From NCBI RefSeq assembly GCF_004522105.1, contig NZ_SPUJ01000003.1, forward strand, positions 372,001 through 436,000: a stretch of 64,000 nucleotides of DNA, in the 5' to 3' direction. Both the position numbers and the translations under genes were made by a program. Positions within the stretch are counted from its first letter, which is position 1, and each line of letters starts with the position of its first letter. Positions 52,266-62,244 of the stretch are shown here, one piece after another. The stretch comes from Nocardioides sp. 1609. Lineage in GTDB: Bacteria; Actinomycetota; Actinomycetes; Propionibacteriales; Nocardioidaceae. The notes beneath the pieces are model-generated. The model did not search any database and was not told the DNA's origin. It saw only the letters and a program-made list of their open reading frames with translations.

Positions 52266-53627
52266 TCACATGCCGTCGATGAGCCGTTGGACCCGTTCGT
52301 CGGTGGCCCGGAAGGGGTCCTTGCACAGCACGGTGCGCTGCGCCTGGTCGTTGAGCTTGAGGTGCACCCAGTCGACGGTGAAGTCGCGGCGCTTCTCCTG
52401 GGCCTTACGGATGAACTCGCCGCGCAGCCGGGCGCGGGTGGTCTGCGGGGGCACCGACTTGGCCTCGAAGATCTTGAGGTCGGTGGTGACCCGGGCGACC
52501 TTGCCGCGCTTCTCGAGAAGGTAGTACAGGCCGCGGTTGCGGTGGATGTCGTGGTAGGCGAGGTCGAGCTGGGCCACGCGGGCGTGGCCCATCGGCAGGC
52601 CGTGCTTGGCCCGGTAGGCCTCGATCAGCTTCAGCTTGATGACCCAGTCGATCTCGGTGTCGACCAGCCCGAGGTCGTCGGACTCGACCGCCTTCAGCCC
52701 GCGCTCCCACAGGTCGAGCGAGCGCTCGATGAGCGGCGTGCTGATCTGGCGCCGGTCGACGAAGTCGCGAGCCTTGGCGAGGTACTCGCCCTGGATGTCC
52801 AGCGCGCTGGCCTCCCGGCCGTTGGCGAGGCGGACCTTGCGGCGTCCGGTGACGTCGTGGGAGATCTCGCGGATGGCGCGGATCGGGTTCTCCATGGTGA
52901 GGTCGCGCATCACCACGCCCTCCTCGATCATCCGCAGCACCAGGTCGCAGCTGGCCACCTTGAGCATCGTGGTGGTCTCGCTCATGTTGGAGTCACCGAC
53001 GATGACGTGCAGGCGGCGGTACTTCTCGGCGTCCGCGTGCGGCTCGTCGCGGGTGTTGATGATCGGCCGCGACCGGGTGGTGGCGCTGCTGACGCCCTCC
53101 CAGATGTGCTCGGCGCGCTGGCTGACGCTGTAGCCGGCGCCCCGTGGCGTCTGGGTGACCTTGCCGGCGCCGACGACGATCTGCCGGGTCACCAGGAACG
53201 GGATCAGGACGTCGGCGAGCCGGCTGAACTCCCCCGCGCGGCCGACGAGGTAGTTCTCGTGGCAGCCGTAGGAGTTGCCCGCGGAGTCGGTGTTGTTCTT
53301 GAACAGGTAGATCTCGCCGGCGATGCCCTCGTCGTGCAGCCGCTGCTCGGCGTCCAGGAGCAGCCCCTCGAGGACCCGCTCCCCGGCCTTGTCGTGGGTG
53401 ACGAGCTCGGCGATGTCGTCGCACTCCGGTGTGGCGTACTCCGGGTGGCTGCCGACGTCGAGGTAGAGCCGGGCGCCGTTGCGCAGGAAGACGTTGCTGC
53501 TGCGTCCCCAGCTGACGACCTTGCGGAACAGGTAGCGCGCCACCTCGTCCGGGCTCAGCCGCCGCTGGCCCTTGAACGTGCACGTCACGCCGTACTCGTT
53601 CTCGATCCCGAAGATCCGCCGGTCCAT
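52266..53627 (-). CDS. pafA: Pup-protein ligase PafA
   Basis: 453 residues from ATG 53627. GIENEYGV holds the metal-binding Glu, [16 protein letters not shown] the catalytic Asp (Asp64 of known PafA), and [26 protein letters not shown] the ATP pocket. It links the C-terminal Glu of Pup to a lysine of the target protein. The leaderless -10 TAGGGT lies 6 nt upstream. Confidence 0.95.
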   Translation of the reverse strand: MDRRIFGIENEYGVTCTFKGQRRLSPDEVARYLFRKVVSWGRSSNVFLRNGARLYLDVGSHPEYATPECDDIAELVTHDKAGERVLEGLLLDAEQRLHDEGIAGEIYLFKNNTDSAGNSYGCHENYLVGRAGEFSRLADVLIPFLVTRQIVVGAGKVTQTPRGAGYSVSQRAEHIWEGVSSATTRSRPIINTRDEPHADAEKYRRLHVIVGDSNMSETTTMLKVASCDLVLRMIEEGVVMRDLTMENPIRAIREISHDVTGRRKVRLANGREASALDIQGEYLAKARDFVDRRQISTPLIERSLDLWERGLKAVESDDLGLVDTEIDWVIKLKLIEAYRAKHGLPMGHARVAQLDLAYHDIHRNRGLYYLLEKRGKVARVTTDLKIFEAKSVPPQTTRARLRGEFIRKAQEKRRDFTVDWVHLKLNDQAQRTVLCKDPFRATDERVQRLIDGM

Positions 53628-53633
53628 GACCAG

Positions 53634-53639
53634 ACCCTA
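53634..53639 (-). promoter_or_regulatory. -10 box TAGGGT, leaderless start
   Basis: Minus-strand TAGGGT ends 6 nt before ATG 53627. Confidence 0.5.
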
Positions 53640-53712
53640 CGACCCCGACCCTGGGTCGGGTGGGGAAGTCCGGACCGGTCTCGGCGGCGCGTCGGTGGGT
53701 CCGGGTCCGGGC

Positions 53713-54597
53713 TCAGCCGCCGGGCGGCGCGATCGGCGGCGCGGTCGGCGGGTCGAGGTCGGGAGTGGGGTCCTCGAGCGGAGGGACACCACCGCTGACC
53801 TGGTCGGTCGGGTCGGTGGGGTCGTCGACCCCCGGCACCGAGGTGCCGCCGCCCTCGCGACGTCCGTCCTCGCTGGCGGGCTCGCCCGGCGTCGAGGGGC
53901 CACGCTCCCCGAGCAGCACGTCGAGCCGCGCCGGGGACAGCCGGACGAACTTGCGGGTGCGCGTGCGGGTGCGGTCGAGGACGGCGACCTCGAGGTCGCC
54001 GGTCGGGATCACCCGGTCGCCGGAGTCGCTGTGACCGAGCGCGACGACGGCGGCGCGCAGCGCCTGCTCCAACGACGCCGCGCCGGCGTAGCTGGACTCG
54101 AGAGCGGTCGCCACGACCTCGGTCTGGCCACCCATGACCGCGAATCCGTGCTCGTCGGCGACCTGGCCGTCGTAGGTGAGCCGGAAGAGCTGGTCGTCGG
54201 CGGCGGTCTCCCCCACCTCGGCGACGAAGATCTCGACCTCGTAGGGCTTCTCGCCGCCGCTGGAGAAGATCGTGCCGAGCGTCTGCGCGTAGGCGTTGGC
54301 GAGCCCGCGGCCGGTGACGTCGCGACGGTCGTAGGCGTAGCCGCGCATGTCGGCGAGCCGGACGCCGGCGATGCGGAGGTTCTCGAACTCGTTGTAGCGA
54401 CCGACCGCGGCGAACGCGATCCGGTCGTAGATCTCGGAGACCTTGTGCAGCGCCTGCGACGGGTTCTCGGAGACGAAGAGGATGCCGTCGGCGTACTGGA
54501 CGGCGACCACGGACCGGCCGCGGGCGATGCCCTTGCGGGCGAAGTCGGCCCGGTCCTTCATCAGCTGCTCGGGCGAGACGTAGAACGGGGTGCTCAT
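53713..54597 (-). CDS. prcA: proteasome alpha subunit
   Basis: 294 residues. The N-terminus [32 protein letters not shown] forms the gate. After ~230 residues follows a tail of ~60 residues rich in Pro, Asp and Gly ([27 protein letters not shown]), longer than the usual ~250. It makes the outer rings of the 20S core. The start overlaps prcB (ATGA). Confidence 0.94.
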   Translation of the reverse strand: MSTPFYVSPEQLMKDRADFARKGIARGRSVVAVQYADGILFVSENPSQALHKVSEIYDRIAFAAVGRYNEFENLRIAGVRLADMRGYAYDRRDVTGRGLANAYAQTLGTIFSSGGEKPYEVEIFVAEVGETAADDQLFRLTYDGQVADEHGFAVMGGQTEVVATALESSYAGAASLEQALRAAVVALGHSDSGDRVIPTGDLEVAVLDRTRTRTRKFVRLSPARLDVLLGERGPSTPGEPASEDGRREGGGTSVPGVDDPTDPTDQVSGGVPPLEDPTPDLDPPTAPPIAPPGG

Positions 54598-55451
54598 GCG
54601 GGGAGACCTCCTCCGAGTGCGGCGGCGGGTCCGTCGGGACGGATCATCCGCCCGGTGATGATCCGGTCGGCGATCGCGGCGACCTCGGCGTCGGGCATCC
54701 GGTGCCCGCCCTCGGCGGTGATGACCTGCACGACGGGGAAGATCCGGCGGGTCAGGTCGGGACCGCCGGTCGCGGAGTCGTCGTCGGCGGCGTCGTAGAG
54801 CGCCTGGACGACGACCTCGACGCAGGTGGTGACGTCGAGGTCGTCGCGGTAGAGCTTCTTCAGCGAGCCGCGGGCGAACAGCGACCCGGAGCCGACCGAG
54901 TGGAACGCGGTCTCCTCGTAGCGACCGCCGGTGACGTCGTAGCTGAAGATCCGGCCCTGGTCGACCCGCAGGTCGTAGCCGGCGAACAGCGGGACGACCG
55001 CGAGGCCCTGCATCGCCATGCCCAGGTTGTTGCGGATCAGCGCCGAGAGCCGGTTGGCCTTGCCGTCCATCGACAGCGTGGAGCCCTCGATCTTCTCGTA
55101 GTGCTCGAGCTCGGTCTGGAACAGGCGCACCATCTCGACGGCCAGGCCCGCCGCGCCGGCGATGCCGACCGCGGAGTACTCGTCGGCCGGGAACACCTTC
55201 TCGATGTCGCGCTGGGCGATGACGTTGCCCATCGTGGCGCGACGGTCGCCGGCCAGGACGACGCCGCCGGGGAAGGTCGCCGCGACGATCGTGGTGCCGT
55301 GCGGGGCGAGGTCGCCGGCGTGGCGGCCCTCCGAGCCCTGCGGGAGCACACGTCGTCCGGGGAGCAGGTCGGGTGCCTGGTCGGCCAGGAAGTCGCTGAA
55401 GCTGGACATGCCGGGCTGCAGGTAGGCGGCCGGGAGACGGGGATCGCTCAT
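54594..55451 (-). CDS. prcB: proteasome beta subunit
   Basis: 285 residues from ATG 55451. A propeptide of 52 residues ends at [10 protein letters not shown], leaving Thr53 as the catalytic N-terminal Thr. [20 protein letters not shown] and [17 protein letters not shown] are typical. It forms the inner rings and cuts unfolded proteins. Only 7 nt separate it from pup. Confidence 0.95.
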   Translation of the reverse strand: MSDPRLPAAYLQPGMSSFSDFLADQAPDLLPGRRVLPQGSEGRHAGDLAPHGTTIVAATFPGGVVLAGDRRATMGNVIAQRDIEKVFPADEYSAVGIAGAAGLAVEMVRLFQTELEHYEKIEGSTLSMDGKANRLSALIRNNLGMAMQGLAVVPLFAGYDLRVDQGRIFSYDVTGGRYEETAFHSVGSGSLFARGSLKKLYRDDLDVTTCVEVVVQALYDAADDDSATGGPDLTRRIFPVVQVITAEGGHRMPDAEVAAIADRIITGRMIRPDGPAAALGGGLPA

Positions 55452-55458
55452 GGAGTGG

Positions 55459-55656
55459 CTACTGCCCGCCCTTCTGGATGAACGACTTCACGAAGTCCTC
55501 GGCGTTGGACTCGAGCACCTCGTCGATCTCGTCGAGGATGTCGTCGACGTCGCTGTCGAGGGCGTCCTTGCGCTCGGCGACGTCGGTCTCGGGAGCCACC
55601 TCGGTGGTCTCCTCGGTCTCCTGCGACCTGCGCGGCTGCTTCTGCTCCTGGGCCAT
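55459..55656 (-). CDS. pup: prokaryotic ubiquitin-like protein Pup
   Basis: 65 residues ending in GGQ, the form that must be deamidated by Dop to GGE. The middle ([28 protein letters not shown]) is the Mpa-binding helical region. Start at ATG 55656, 6 nt after TAGGGT, with no SD. Confidence 0.96.
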   Translation of the reverse strand: MAQEQKQPRRSQETEETTEVAPETDVAERKDALDSDVDDILDEIDEVLESNAEDFVKSFIQKGGQ

Positions 55657-55662
55657 GCACCG

Positions 55663-55668
55663 ACCCTA
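55663..55668 (-). promoter_or_regulatory. -10 box TAGGGT of pup, leaderless start
   Basis: Minus-strand TAGGGT ends 6 nt before ATG 55656. It would drive pup-prcB-prcA. Confidence 0.55.
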
Positions 55669-55753
55669 CTCAGTGGGTGCGACAGTTTCGACGCGCGTCC
55701 GGCCCCGACCGTCCGCGGACCACCGCGGGCTCGACCGGCAGGGGCCCGGCGGC

Positions 55754-57265
55754 TCAGCGGCGGGTGAGGGCGGTGAAGAGCTGCTCGGCGGTGTCGCAGC
55801 GGTCGAGCAGGTCGCCGACGTGGGTCCGGCTGCCGCGCAGCGGGTCGATCGTCGGGACACGCTGCAGCGACTCGCGACCGGGGAGGTCGAAGATCACCGA
55901 GTCCCACGACGCCGCGGCGACGTGCTCGGCGTACTTCTCCAGGCACCGGCCCCGGAAGTAGGCGCGGGTGTCGGTCGGCGGGTCGTGCATCGCGTCGTCG
56001 ACGAGGTCCGAGGTGAGCAGCCGCTCCATCCGGCCACCGGCCACGAGCCGGTGGTAGAGGCCCTTCTCCGGGCGGATGTCGGAGTACTGGAGGTCGATGA
56101 GCTGCAGCTTGGCGTCGTCCCAGTCGAGTCCGTCGCGCGAGCGGTACTGCTCGAGGAGCTTCAGCTTGGCGACCCAGTCGAGCTCGCGGGCGCACGACAT
56201 CGGGTCGCGCTCGAGCCGGTCGAGGACCGACTCCCAGCGGGCCAGGACGTCGACGGTCTGGGCGTCGGCGTCGGCTCCGTAGCGGTCCTCGACGAACTTG
56301 CGGGCCAGGTCGAGGTACTCCAGCTGCAGCTGTACGCCGGTGAGCCGGCGTCCGTCCTGGAGGGTGACGGTCCGGCGCAGCGTGGGGTCGTGCGAGATCG
56401 CCCGGAGCCCCGCGACCGGGCCCTCGATGCTCAGGTCACCGGGGATGAACCGCTCCTCGATCATCGCCAGCACCAGGGCCGTCGTGCCGACCTTGAGGTA
56501 GGTCGACACCTCCGAGAGGTTCGCGTCACCGATGATGACGTGCAGCCGGCGGTACTTCTCGGGGTCGGCGTGCGGCTCGTCGCGGGTGTTGATGATCGGG
56601 CGCTTGAGCGTCGTCTCGAGCCCGACCTCGACCTCGAAGAAGTCGGCGCGCTGGCTGATCTGGAAGCCGTGCCGGCGTCCGTCCTGACCGATGCCGACGC
56701 GGCCGGCCCCGGCGACGACCTGGCGGCTGACGAAGAACGGCGTCAGGTGCCGCACGATGTCGCCGAACGGGGTCGAGCGGCGCATCAGGTAGTTCTCGTG
56801 CGTGCCGTACGAGGCGCCCTTGTTGTCGGTGTTGTTCTTGTAGAGCAGGATCTGCGGCGCTCCGGGCAGCTGGGCGGCGCGCCGTGTGGCGTCGAGCATC
56901 ACCTGCTCCCCGGCCTTCTCCCAGCGCACGGCGTCGAGCGGCGTCGTCACCTCGGGCGTGGCGTACTCGGGGTGGGCGTGGTCGACGTAGAGCCGGGCGC
57001 CGTTGGTGAGGATGACGTTGGCCAGCCCGAGGTCCTCGTCGGTGAGCTGGCTGGCGTCGGCGACGGCACGCGACATGTCGAAGCCGCGGGCGTCGCGCAG
57101 CGGCGACTCCTCCTCGAAGTCCCAGCGGGCCCGCCGGGCGCGCACCGTGGCCGAGGCGTAGGCGTTGACGACCTGCGAGGAGGCGACCATCGGGTTCGCG
57201 GTGGGCTGCCCGACGACCGAGATGCCGTACTCGACCTCGGTGCCCATGACCCTGCGGACGCTCAT
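55754..57265 (-). CDS. dop: depupylase/deamidase Dop
   Basis: 503 residues from ATG 57265. GTEVEYGI carries the metal Glu, [15 protein letters not shown] the catalytic Asp, and [31 protein letters not shown] the nucleotide pocket. Dop differs from PafA by its extra loop near residues 40-80, present here ([23 protein letters not shown]). It turns Pup-Gln to Pup-Glu and removes Pup from targets. Confidence 0.95.
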   Translation of the reverse strand: MSVRRVMGTEVEYGISVVGQPTANPMVASSQVVNAYASATVRARRARWDFEEESPLRDARGFDMSRAVADASQLTDEDLGLANVILTNGARLYVDHAHPEYATPEVTTPLDAVRWEKAGEQVMLDATRRAAQLPGAPQILLYKNNTDNKGASYGTHENYLMRRSTPFGDIVRHLTPFFVSRQVVAGAGRVGIGQDGRRHGFQISQRADFFEVEVGLETTLKRPIINTRDEPHADPEKYRRLHVIIGDANLSEVSTYLKVGTTALVLAMIEERFIPGDLSIEGPVAGLRAISHDPTLRRTVTLQDGRRLTGVQLQLEYLDLARKFVEDRYGADADAQTVDVLARWESVLDRLERDPMSCARELDWVAKLKLLEQYRSRDGLDWDDAKLQLIDLQYSDIRPEKGLYHRLVAGGRMERLLTSDLVDDAMHDPPTDTRAYFRGRCLEKYAEHVAAASWDSVIFDLPGRESLQRVPTIDPLRGSRTHVGDLLDRCDTAEQLFTALTRR

Positions 57266-57272
57266 GCCGTCG

Positions 57273-57278
57273 AGCCTA
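57273..57278 (-). promoter_or_regulatory. -10 box TAGGCT of dop, leaderless start
   Basis: Minus-strand TAGGCT ends 7 nt before ATG 57265. It overlaps the stop codon of the acyltransferase gene. Confidence 0.5.
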
Positions 57279-57863
57279 CGGGGTGGTCCGGTCCTCCTCG
57301 CGCAGCCGCGGCTCGGTGGTGAGCTCGGGCCGGAAGCCGGTCTTGTCGGCGTAGAACGCCCGGATCCTGTCCATGTCGGCGCCGACGTCGCCGGTGAGGT
57401 CGAACGTCGGGCCCCAGCCGACCGTCCGCGACGGTCGGTCGAGGAAGGCCAGGGTGACGGGGATGCCGGTCTGCTGCGAGATCCGGTAGAAGCCGGACTT
57501 CCAGTAGTCGCTCCGGCTGCGGGTGCCCTCGGCGGCGATGCCCAGCAGGAACGTCTCGTCGCTGCCGGCGTCCGCGAGCAGCGCCCGGATCGTGGCCCCG
57601 GGGTTCTTGCGGTCGAGCTCGACGGCGCCGGTGGCCCGCATGAAGACCCCGAGCGGGCCCTTGAAGAAGGAGTGCTTGACCAGCAGGCGGATCTGCACCG
57701 AGCTGTCCCAGGCGAGCAGCATGGTGAGGACCCAGTCCCAGTTCGACGTGTGCGGTGCGCCGACGAGGATGCCGCGCTGCGGCACCTGCCCCGTCGTCTG
57801 CCACCGGACGAGCCTGAGGACGCCGCGGGCGAAGGTACGGCGGACGAGGAAGGGGCGGGCCAT
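57276..57863 (-). CDS. 1-acyl-glycerol-3-phosphate acyltransferase-like protein
   Basis: 195 residues from ATG 57863. HTSNWDW fits the HX4D acyltransferase motif. [22 protein letters not shown] is the substrate-binding EGTR motif. It transfers an acyl chain to a lysophospholipid or related acceptor at the membrane. It ends 11 nt before dop. The insertion of a lipid gene between mpa and dop is uncommon. Confidence 0.88.
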   Translation of the reverse strand: MARPFLVRRTFARGVLRLVRWQTTGQVPQRGILVGAPHTSNWDWVLTMLLAWDSSVQIRLLVKHSFFKGPLGVFMRATGAVELDRKNPGATIRALLADAGSDETFLLGIAAEGTRSRSDYWKSGFYRISQQTGIPVTLAFLDRPSRTVGWGPTFDLTGDVGADMDRIRAFYADKTGFRPELTTEPRLREEDRTTP

Positions 57864-57869
57864 GCGGTG

Positions 57870-57875
57870 AAGGTA
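57870..57875 (-). promoter_or_regulatory. -10 box TACCTT, leaderless start
   Basis: Minus-strand TACCTT ends 6 nt before ATG 57863. Confidence 0.4.
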
Positions 57876-57907
57876 CCGGCCGGTCGCCCCCGAGCGGCAC
57901 CCACCCG

Positions 57908-57913
57908 TAGGGT
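57908..57913 (+). promoter_or_regulatory. -10 box TAGGGT, leaderless start
   Basis: TAGGGT ends 7 nt before GTG 57921. With the TACCTT box it forms a compact divergent pair in 57 bp. Confidence 0.5.
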
Positions 57914-57920
57914 CACCCGG

Positions 57921-58535
57921 GTGTGGACCGAGCGGGTCGTGCCCCGGCTCGTCGACCGCTCGCTGCGCGGTCGCGAGATCGGCGAGCTGCGGGCCGAGGT
58001 GTGTGCCGGCCTGCGCGGCGAGGTGCTCGAGCTGGGCTTCGGGGGCGGGTTGAACCTGCGCCACCTCCCGGCCGCGGTCGCCCGGGTCGACGCGGTCGAG
58101 CCCTCCGACCGGGGCTGGGCGATCTCGGAGCGACGACGGCTCCGCCACGACGTCGAGGTCCGCCGGGTCGGGCTCGACGGCCAGCGGCTCGCCGCCCGGT
58201 CGGGCGCCTACGACCACGTCCTGTGCACCTTCACGCTCTGCACCATCGCCGACCCGGCCCTCGCGCTGTCCGAGGTGCGCCGCGTGCTGCGGCCGGGCGG
58301 CACGCTCGCCGTCCTCGAGCACGGACTGGCACCGACGCCGGGCACGGCCCGCTGGCAGCGCCGGCTCGACCCCGTGCAGCGCCGGGTGGCCGGCGGGTGC
58401 CACCTGTCGCGCGACGTCGCGGGCCTGCTGGGCGAGGCCGGGTTCTACACCGGCCCGCTCGTGGCGGCGTACCTGCCCGGCGCGCGGTCCCCGTGGACCT
58501 ACGGGTACCGCGGCCGGGTGGGCGTCGCGTCGTGA
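57921..58535 (+). CDS. class I SAM-dependent methyltransferase
   Basis: 204 residues from GTG 57921. Motif I is [27 protein letters not shown] is motif II, and [39 protein letters not shown] the later motifs. It resembles small Ubi/Met-like methyltransferases. It is the only plus-strand gene between mpa and dop, and converges with mpa. Confidence 0.85.
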   Translation: MWTERVVPRLVDRSLRGREIGELRAEVCAGLRGEVLELGFGGGLNLRHLPAAVARVDAVEPSDRGWAISERRRLRHDVEVRRVGLDGQRLAARSGAYDHVLCTFTLCTIADPALALSEVRRVLRPGGTLAVLEHGLAPTPGTARWQRRLDPVQRRVAGGCHLSRDVAGLLGEAGFYTGPLVAAYLPGARSPWTYGYRGRVGVAS

Positions 58536-58542
58536 GGGGTCC

Positions 58543-60303
58543 CTACAGGTACTGACCGGTGTTGGCGACCGTGTCGATCGACCGGCCCGGCTCGGTGCCC
58601 TGCTTGCCGGTGACGAGCGTGCGGATGAAGACGATCCGCTCGCCCTTCTTGCCCGAGATCCGCGCCCAGTCGTCGGGGTTGGTCGTGTTGGGCAGGTCCT
58701 CGTTCTCCTTGAACTCGTCGACGCAGGCCTGCAGCAGGTGCGAGACCCGCAGGCCGCGCTGCTGGTGGTCGAGGAGGTCCTTGATCGCCATCTTCTTGGC
58801 CCGGTCGACGATGTTCTGGATCATCGCGCCGGAGTTGAAGTCCTTGAAGTACAGGACCTCCTTGTCACCGTTGGCGTAGGTGACCTCGAGGAAGCGGTTC
58901 TCCTCGGTCTCGGTGTACATCCGCTCGACCGTCGCCCGGATCATCCCCGCGACGGTGGCGTCGCGGTCGCCGCCGAACTCGGCGAGGTCGTCGGCGTGCA
59001 GCGGCAGCGAGGCGGTGAGGTACTTGCTGAAGATGTCGCGCGCACCCTCGGCGTCGGGCCGCTCGATCTTGATCTTCACGTCGAGCCGGCCGGGGCGCAG
59101 GATGGCCGGGTCGATCATGTCCTCGCGGTTGGAGGCGCCGATGACCAGCACGTTCTCGAGCAGCTCGACGCCGTCGATCTCGCTGAGCAGCTGCGGGACG
59201 ATCGTGTTCTCGACGTCGGAGGAGACGCCGGAGCCGCGGGTGCGGAAGAGCGAGTCCATCTCGTCGAAGAACACGATGACCGGCGTGCCCTCGCTGGCCT
59301 TCTCACGCGCCCGCTGGAAGACGAGCCGGATGTGCCGCTCGGTCTCGCCGACGTACTTGTTGAGGAGCTCGGGCCCCTTGATGTTGAGGAAGTAGGACTT
59401 GCCCTCCTGACCCGTCTTGGCCGCGACCTTCTTCGCCAGGCTGTTGGCGACGGCCTTGGCGATCAGGGTCTTGCCGCACCCGGGAGGGCCGTAGAGCAGC
59501 ACGCCCTTGGGCGGCTTGAGCTCGTGCTCGACGAACAGCTCGGGGTGCAGGTAGGGCAGCTCGACGGCGTCGCGGATGGTCTCGATCTGGCCGAAGAGGC
59601 CGCCGATGTCGCTGTAGTCGATGTCGGGCACCTCCTCCAGCACGAGCTCCTCGACCTCGGACTTGGGCACCCGCTCGTAGACGTAGCCGGAGCGCGAGTC
59701 GAGCAGCAGCGAGTCGCCGGCGCGCAGCTTGACCGCACGCAGCGGCTCCGCGATGCGGACGACGCGCTCCTCGTCGGCGTTGGCGATGACCAGGACGCGG
59801 TCGCCGTCGGCGAGCACCTCCTTGAACATGACGACCTCGCCGACCTGCTCGAAGTCCATCGCGGCGACGACGTTGAGGGCCTCGTTGAGCATGACCTCCT
59901 GGCCGCGGCGCAGCCCGTCGAGCTCGACGCCGGGGCTGACGTTCACCCGCAGCTTGCGGCCACCGGTGAAGACGTCGACCGAGTCGTCGTCGTTGCGCGC
60001 CAGGAAGGTGCCGAAACCGGCCGGCGGCTGCGCCAGGCGGTCGACCTCCTCCTTGAGCTTGGTGATCTGGTCGCGGGCCTCGCGCAGGGTCTGGGCGAGG
60101 CGCTCGTTCTGCGACGTCACCGCGGCCAGGGACCGCTGCGTGTCGCCGAGACGGAGCTCGAGACCGCGTGACCCGATCGGCCCGTCGGCGAGCCTGCGTC
60201 GCAGGTCGGACACCTCGGACTCGAGGAACCGCACCTGCGCGATCAGCTCGTCGGCGTTCTTGTCGCTACCGCTCCTGCTGGAACCGTCACCCATGCTCGA
60301 CAT
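58543..60303 (-). CDS. mpa: proteasomal AAA+ ATPase Mpa/ARC
   Basis: 586 residues from ATG 60303, with AGGAGG 8 nt upstream. An N-terminal coiled coil ([44 protein letters not shown]) binds Pup. Two OB domains follow. The AAA+ core shows GPPGCGKT and FFDEMDSLF. The C-terminus GQYL carries the penultimate Tyr that docks into the alpha ring. It unfolds pupylated proteins into PrcA/PrcB. Confidence 0.96.
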   Translation of the reverse strand: MSSMGDGSSRSGSDKNADELIAQVRFLESEVSDLRRRLADGPIGSRGLELRLGDTQRSLAAVTSQNERLAQTLREARDQITKLKEEVDRLAQPPAGFGTFLARNDDDSVDVFTGGRKLRVNVSPGVELDGLRRGQEVMLNEALNVVAAMDFEQVGEVVMFKEVLADGDRVLVIANADEERVVRIAEPLRAVKLRAGDSLLLDSRSGYVYERVPKSEVEELVLEEVPDIDYSDIGGLFGQIETIRDAVELPYLHPELFVEHELKPPKGVLLYGPPGCGKTLIAKAVANSLAKKVAAKTGQEGKSYFLNIKGPELLNKYVGETERHIRLVFQRAREKASEGTPVIVFFDEMDSLFRTRGSGVSSDVENTIVPQLLSEIDGVELLENVLVIGASNREDMIDPAILRPGRLDVKIKIERPDAEGARDIFSKYLTASLPLHADDLAEFGGDRDATVAGMIRATVERMYTETEENRFLEVTYANGDKEVLYFKDFNSGAMIQNIVDRAKKMAIKDLLDHQQRGLRVSHLLQACVDEFKENEDLPNTTNPDDWARISGKKGERIVFIRTLVTGKQGTEPGRSIDTVANTGQYL

Positions 60304-60442
60304 GCGGCTCACCTCCTGTGCTGGCGACCCTACCCGCGCCTCCGCACCACGAAGGGTGACGACCGGCCGGGGAAGATCACATTTGGGTCACCGGTCGGCC
60401 AGGCGTGGGTCCGAGGGCCACGGCGGGCCCGCGGCAACCACC

Positions 60443-61171
60443 TCAGCGCGCGTAGCGACGCGCGAAGTTGCCGAGCAGCCTCATCGGGTGCCGGACGTCG
60501 ACGGCCCGGCCGGCGGCACGCAGCGTGCCGGCCTCGGCGGGGTCGAAGTAGCCGTAGGTCGCGTAGGTGTCGATCCGGGTCTCGAGCCCGACCAGGTCGA
60601 GCTCGGGATGGAACTGGGTCGCGTAGACGTGCTGGCCGACGCGGAAGGCCTGCACGGGACACGACGGCGACGTCGCGAGCAGGACGGCGTGCCCGGGCAG
60701 CCGGCTCAGCGCCTCCTTGTGACCGCCGTAGGCCGCGAAGTCGCGCGGGACCCCGGCCATCAGCGGGTCGGCGAGGCCCTCGTCGGTGAGCGTCACCGCG
60801 AGGGGGCCGACCGGTTCGGGGTGGGAGCGGTCGACCAGCCCGCCCTGGTGGTGCCCGAGGGTGCCGATGCCGTAGCAGGCGCCGAGGAACGGGAAGTCCG
60901 CCGAGACGACCTGGTCGAGGAGCAGCCACAGGTCGGCCTCGGCGCGCAGCTGGGCCGGTGACTTGGCCGCCGGCTCGTCGGACCACGTGAACGAGCCTCC
61001 GCCGAGCAGGATGCCGGACCAGTCGTCGAGGGTGACGTCGACCGGGTCGACGCCGAGCTGGAGGCGCGGGAGGTCCGCCTGGTCGACGCCGAGGAACCGC
61101 GCGAAGGCGGCGTGCTCGTCGGCGGCCGCCGCCGGCTCCGCCCGGATCGACAGCAGCAGGAACGGCCTCAC
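60443..61171 (-). CDS. class I glutamine amidotransferase-like protein
   Basis: 242 residues from GTG 61171, overlapping trmI by 4 nt (GTGA). The nucleophile elbow is FLGACYGIGTLGHHQGG (Cys). The His-Glu pair sits in TQFHPELD. This is a GuaA-like (GATase1) single-domain protein without a synthase partner next to it. It may hydrolyse gamma-glutamyl compounds. The substrate is not evident. Confidence 0.85.
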   Translation of the reverse strand: MRPFLLLSIRAEPAAAADEHAAFARFLGVDQADLPRLQLGVDPVDVTLDDWSGILLGGGSFTWSDEPAAKSPAQLRAEADLWLLLDQVVSADFPFLGACYGIGTLGHHQGGLVDRSHPEPVGPLAVTLTDEGLADPLMAGVPRDFAAYGGHKEALSRLPGHAVLLATSPSCPVQAFRVGQHVYATQFHPELDLVGLETRIDTYATYGYFDPAEAGTLRAAGRAVDVRHPMRLLGNFARRYAR

Positions 61172-62172
61172 TCGGCCGACTCCTCCGCGGGCGGTTGGTC
61201 GACGGGCTGGTCGGCGGGCTGGTTGACGGGCGGCTGGTCGACGGGGACCTCGAGCGGGATGCCGTCGGGGCGCGGGCCGGTGTAGTCGACGCCGTAGGCA
61301 CCGGGGGCGGGGCGCCGCTTCTTCATCGGCGCCTTCTGGCCCGGTGCCATCCGGCGCGCCGTGACGAGGAACGCCGTGTGGCCGATCATCTTGTGGCCGG
61401 GACGCACCGCGAGTCCCTCGACGTGCCAGTCGCGCACCAGCGACTCCCACGCCTGCGGCTCGGTGAACCCGCCGTGCACGCGCACCGTCTCGGTGAAGCG
61501 CGACAGCTGGGTGGTGGTGGCCACGTAGGCGCACACGATGCCGCCGGGACGCAGGGCGCCGGCCGCGGCGTCCAGGCACTCCCACGGCGCGAGCATGTCG
61601 AGGATGACCCGGTCGCACTGCTCGCCGGACGCCGGCAGCGCCTCCGCGAGGTCGCCGAGGGTCAGGCTCCAGGCGGGGTGGTCGCCGCCGAAGAACTGGG
61701 TGACGTTGCGGCGCGCGACGTCGGCGAACTCCTCGCGGCGCTCGAACGAGCGGACCCGGCCGTGCGGCCCGACGGCACGCAGCAGGGAGCAGGTCAGCGC
61801 GCCCGAGCCGACCCCGGCCTCGACGACGTCGGCGCCGGGGAAGATGTCGACCATCGCGACGATCTGGGCGGCGTCCTTGGGGTAGACCACGGCCGCGCCG
61901 CGCGGCATCGACACCACGAACTCCGACAGCAGCGGCCGGAAGACGAGGTACTCGCCGCCGGTGGAGGCGGTCACGGTGAACCCCTCCTCGCGGCCGATCA
62001 TCTCGTCGTGCTCGACGTGGCCCCGGTTGGAGAAGAACCGCTTGCCGGGCTCGAGGCAGAAGTTGTGGCGCCGGCCCTTCGCGTCGACGAGCCGCACCCA
62101 CTCCCCCACGCGCAGGGGGCCGCGGTGGACTCCGGACCAGGCTTCCTCGGGGACGTCGGGGGTGGTGGACAC
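61168..62172 (-). CDS. trmI: tRNA (adenine-58-N1) methyltransferase TrmI
   Basis: 334 residues from GTG 62172. The beta-barrel N-terminus contains HNFCLEPGKRFFSNRGHVEHDEMIG. The SAM loop is VVEAGVGSGALTCSLLRAVG, and RVILDMLAPWE follows. The C-terminal tail repeats PVDQPP/PVNQPADQP. It makes m1A58 in the T-loop of tRNA. A leaderless start is likely. Confidence 0.93.
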   Translation of the reverse strand: MSTTPDVPEEAWSGVHRGPLRVGEWVRLVDAKGRRHNFCLEPGKRFFSNRGHVEHDEMIGREEGFTVTASTGGEYLVFRPLLSEFVVSMPRGAAVVYPKDAAQIVAMVDIFPGADVVEAGVGSGALTCSLLRAVGPHGRVRSFERREEFADVARRNVTQFFGGDHPAWSLTLGDLAEALPASGEQCDRVILDMLAPWECLDAAAGALRPGGIVCAYVATTTQLSRFTETVRVHGGFTEPQAWESLVRDWHVEGLAVRPGHKMIGHTAFLVTARRMAPGQKAPMKKRRPAPGAYGVDYTGPRPDGIPLEVPVDQPPVNQPADQPVDQPPAEESAE

Positions 62173-62178
62173 CGCGGA

Positions 62179-62184
62179 ACCGTA
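62179..62184 (-). promoter_or_regulatory. -10 box TACGGT, leaderless start
   Basis: Minus-strand TACGGT ends 6 nt before GTG 62172. Confidence 0.5.
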
Positions 62185-62244
62185 TCCGGTCCGGCCGCCC
62201 TGGGCGCAGTCGGACGGTCCGGGCGGTCCGCCCGGGTCGGTCCG

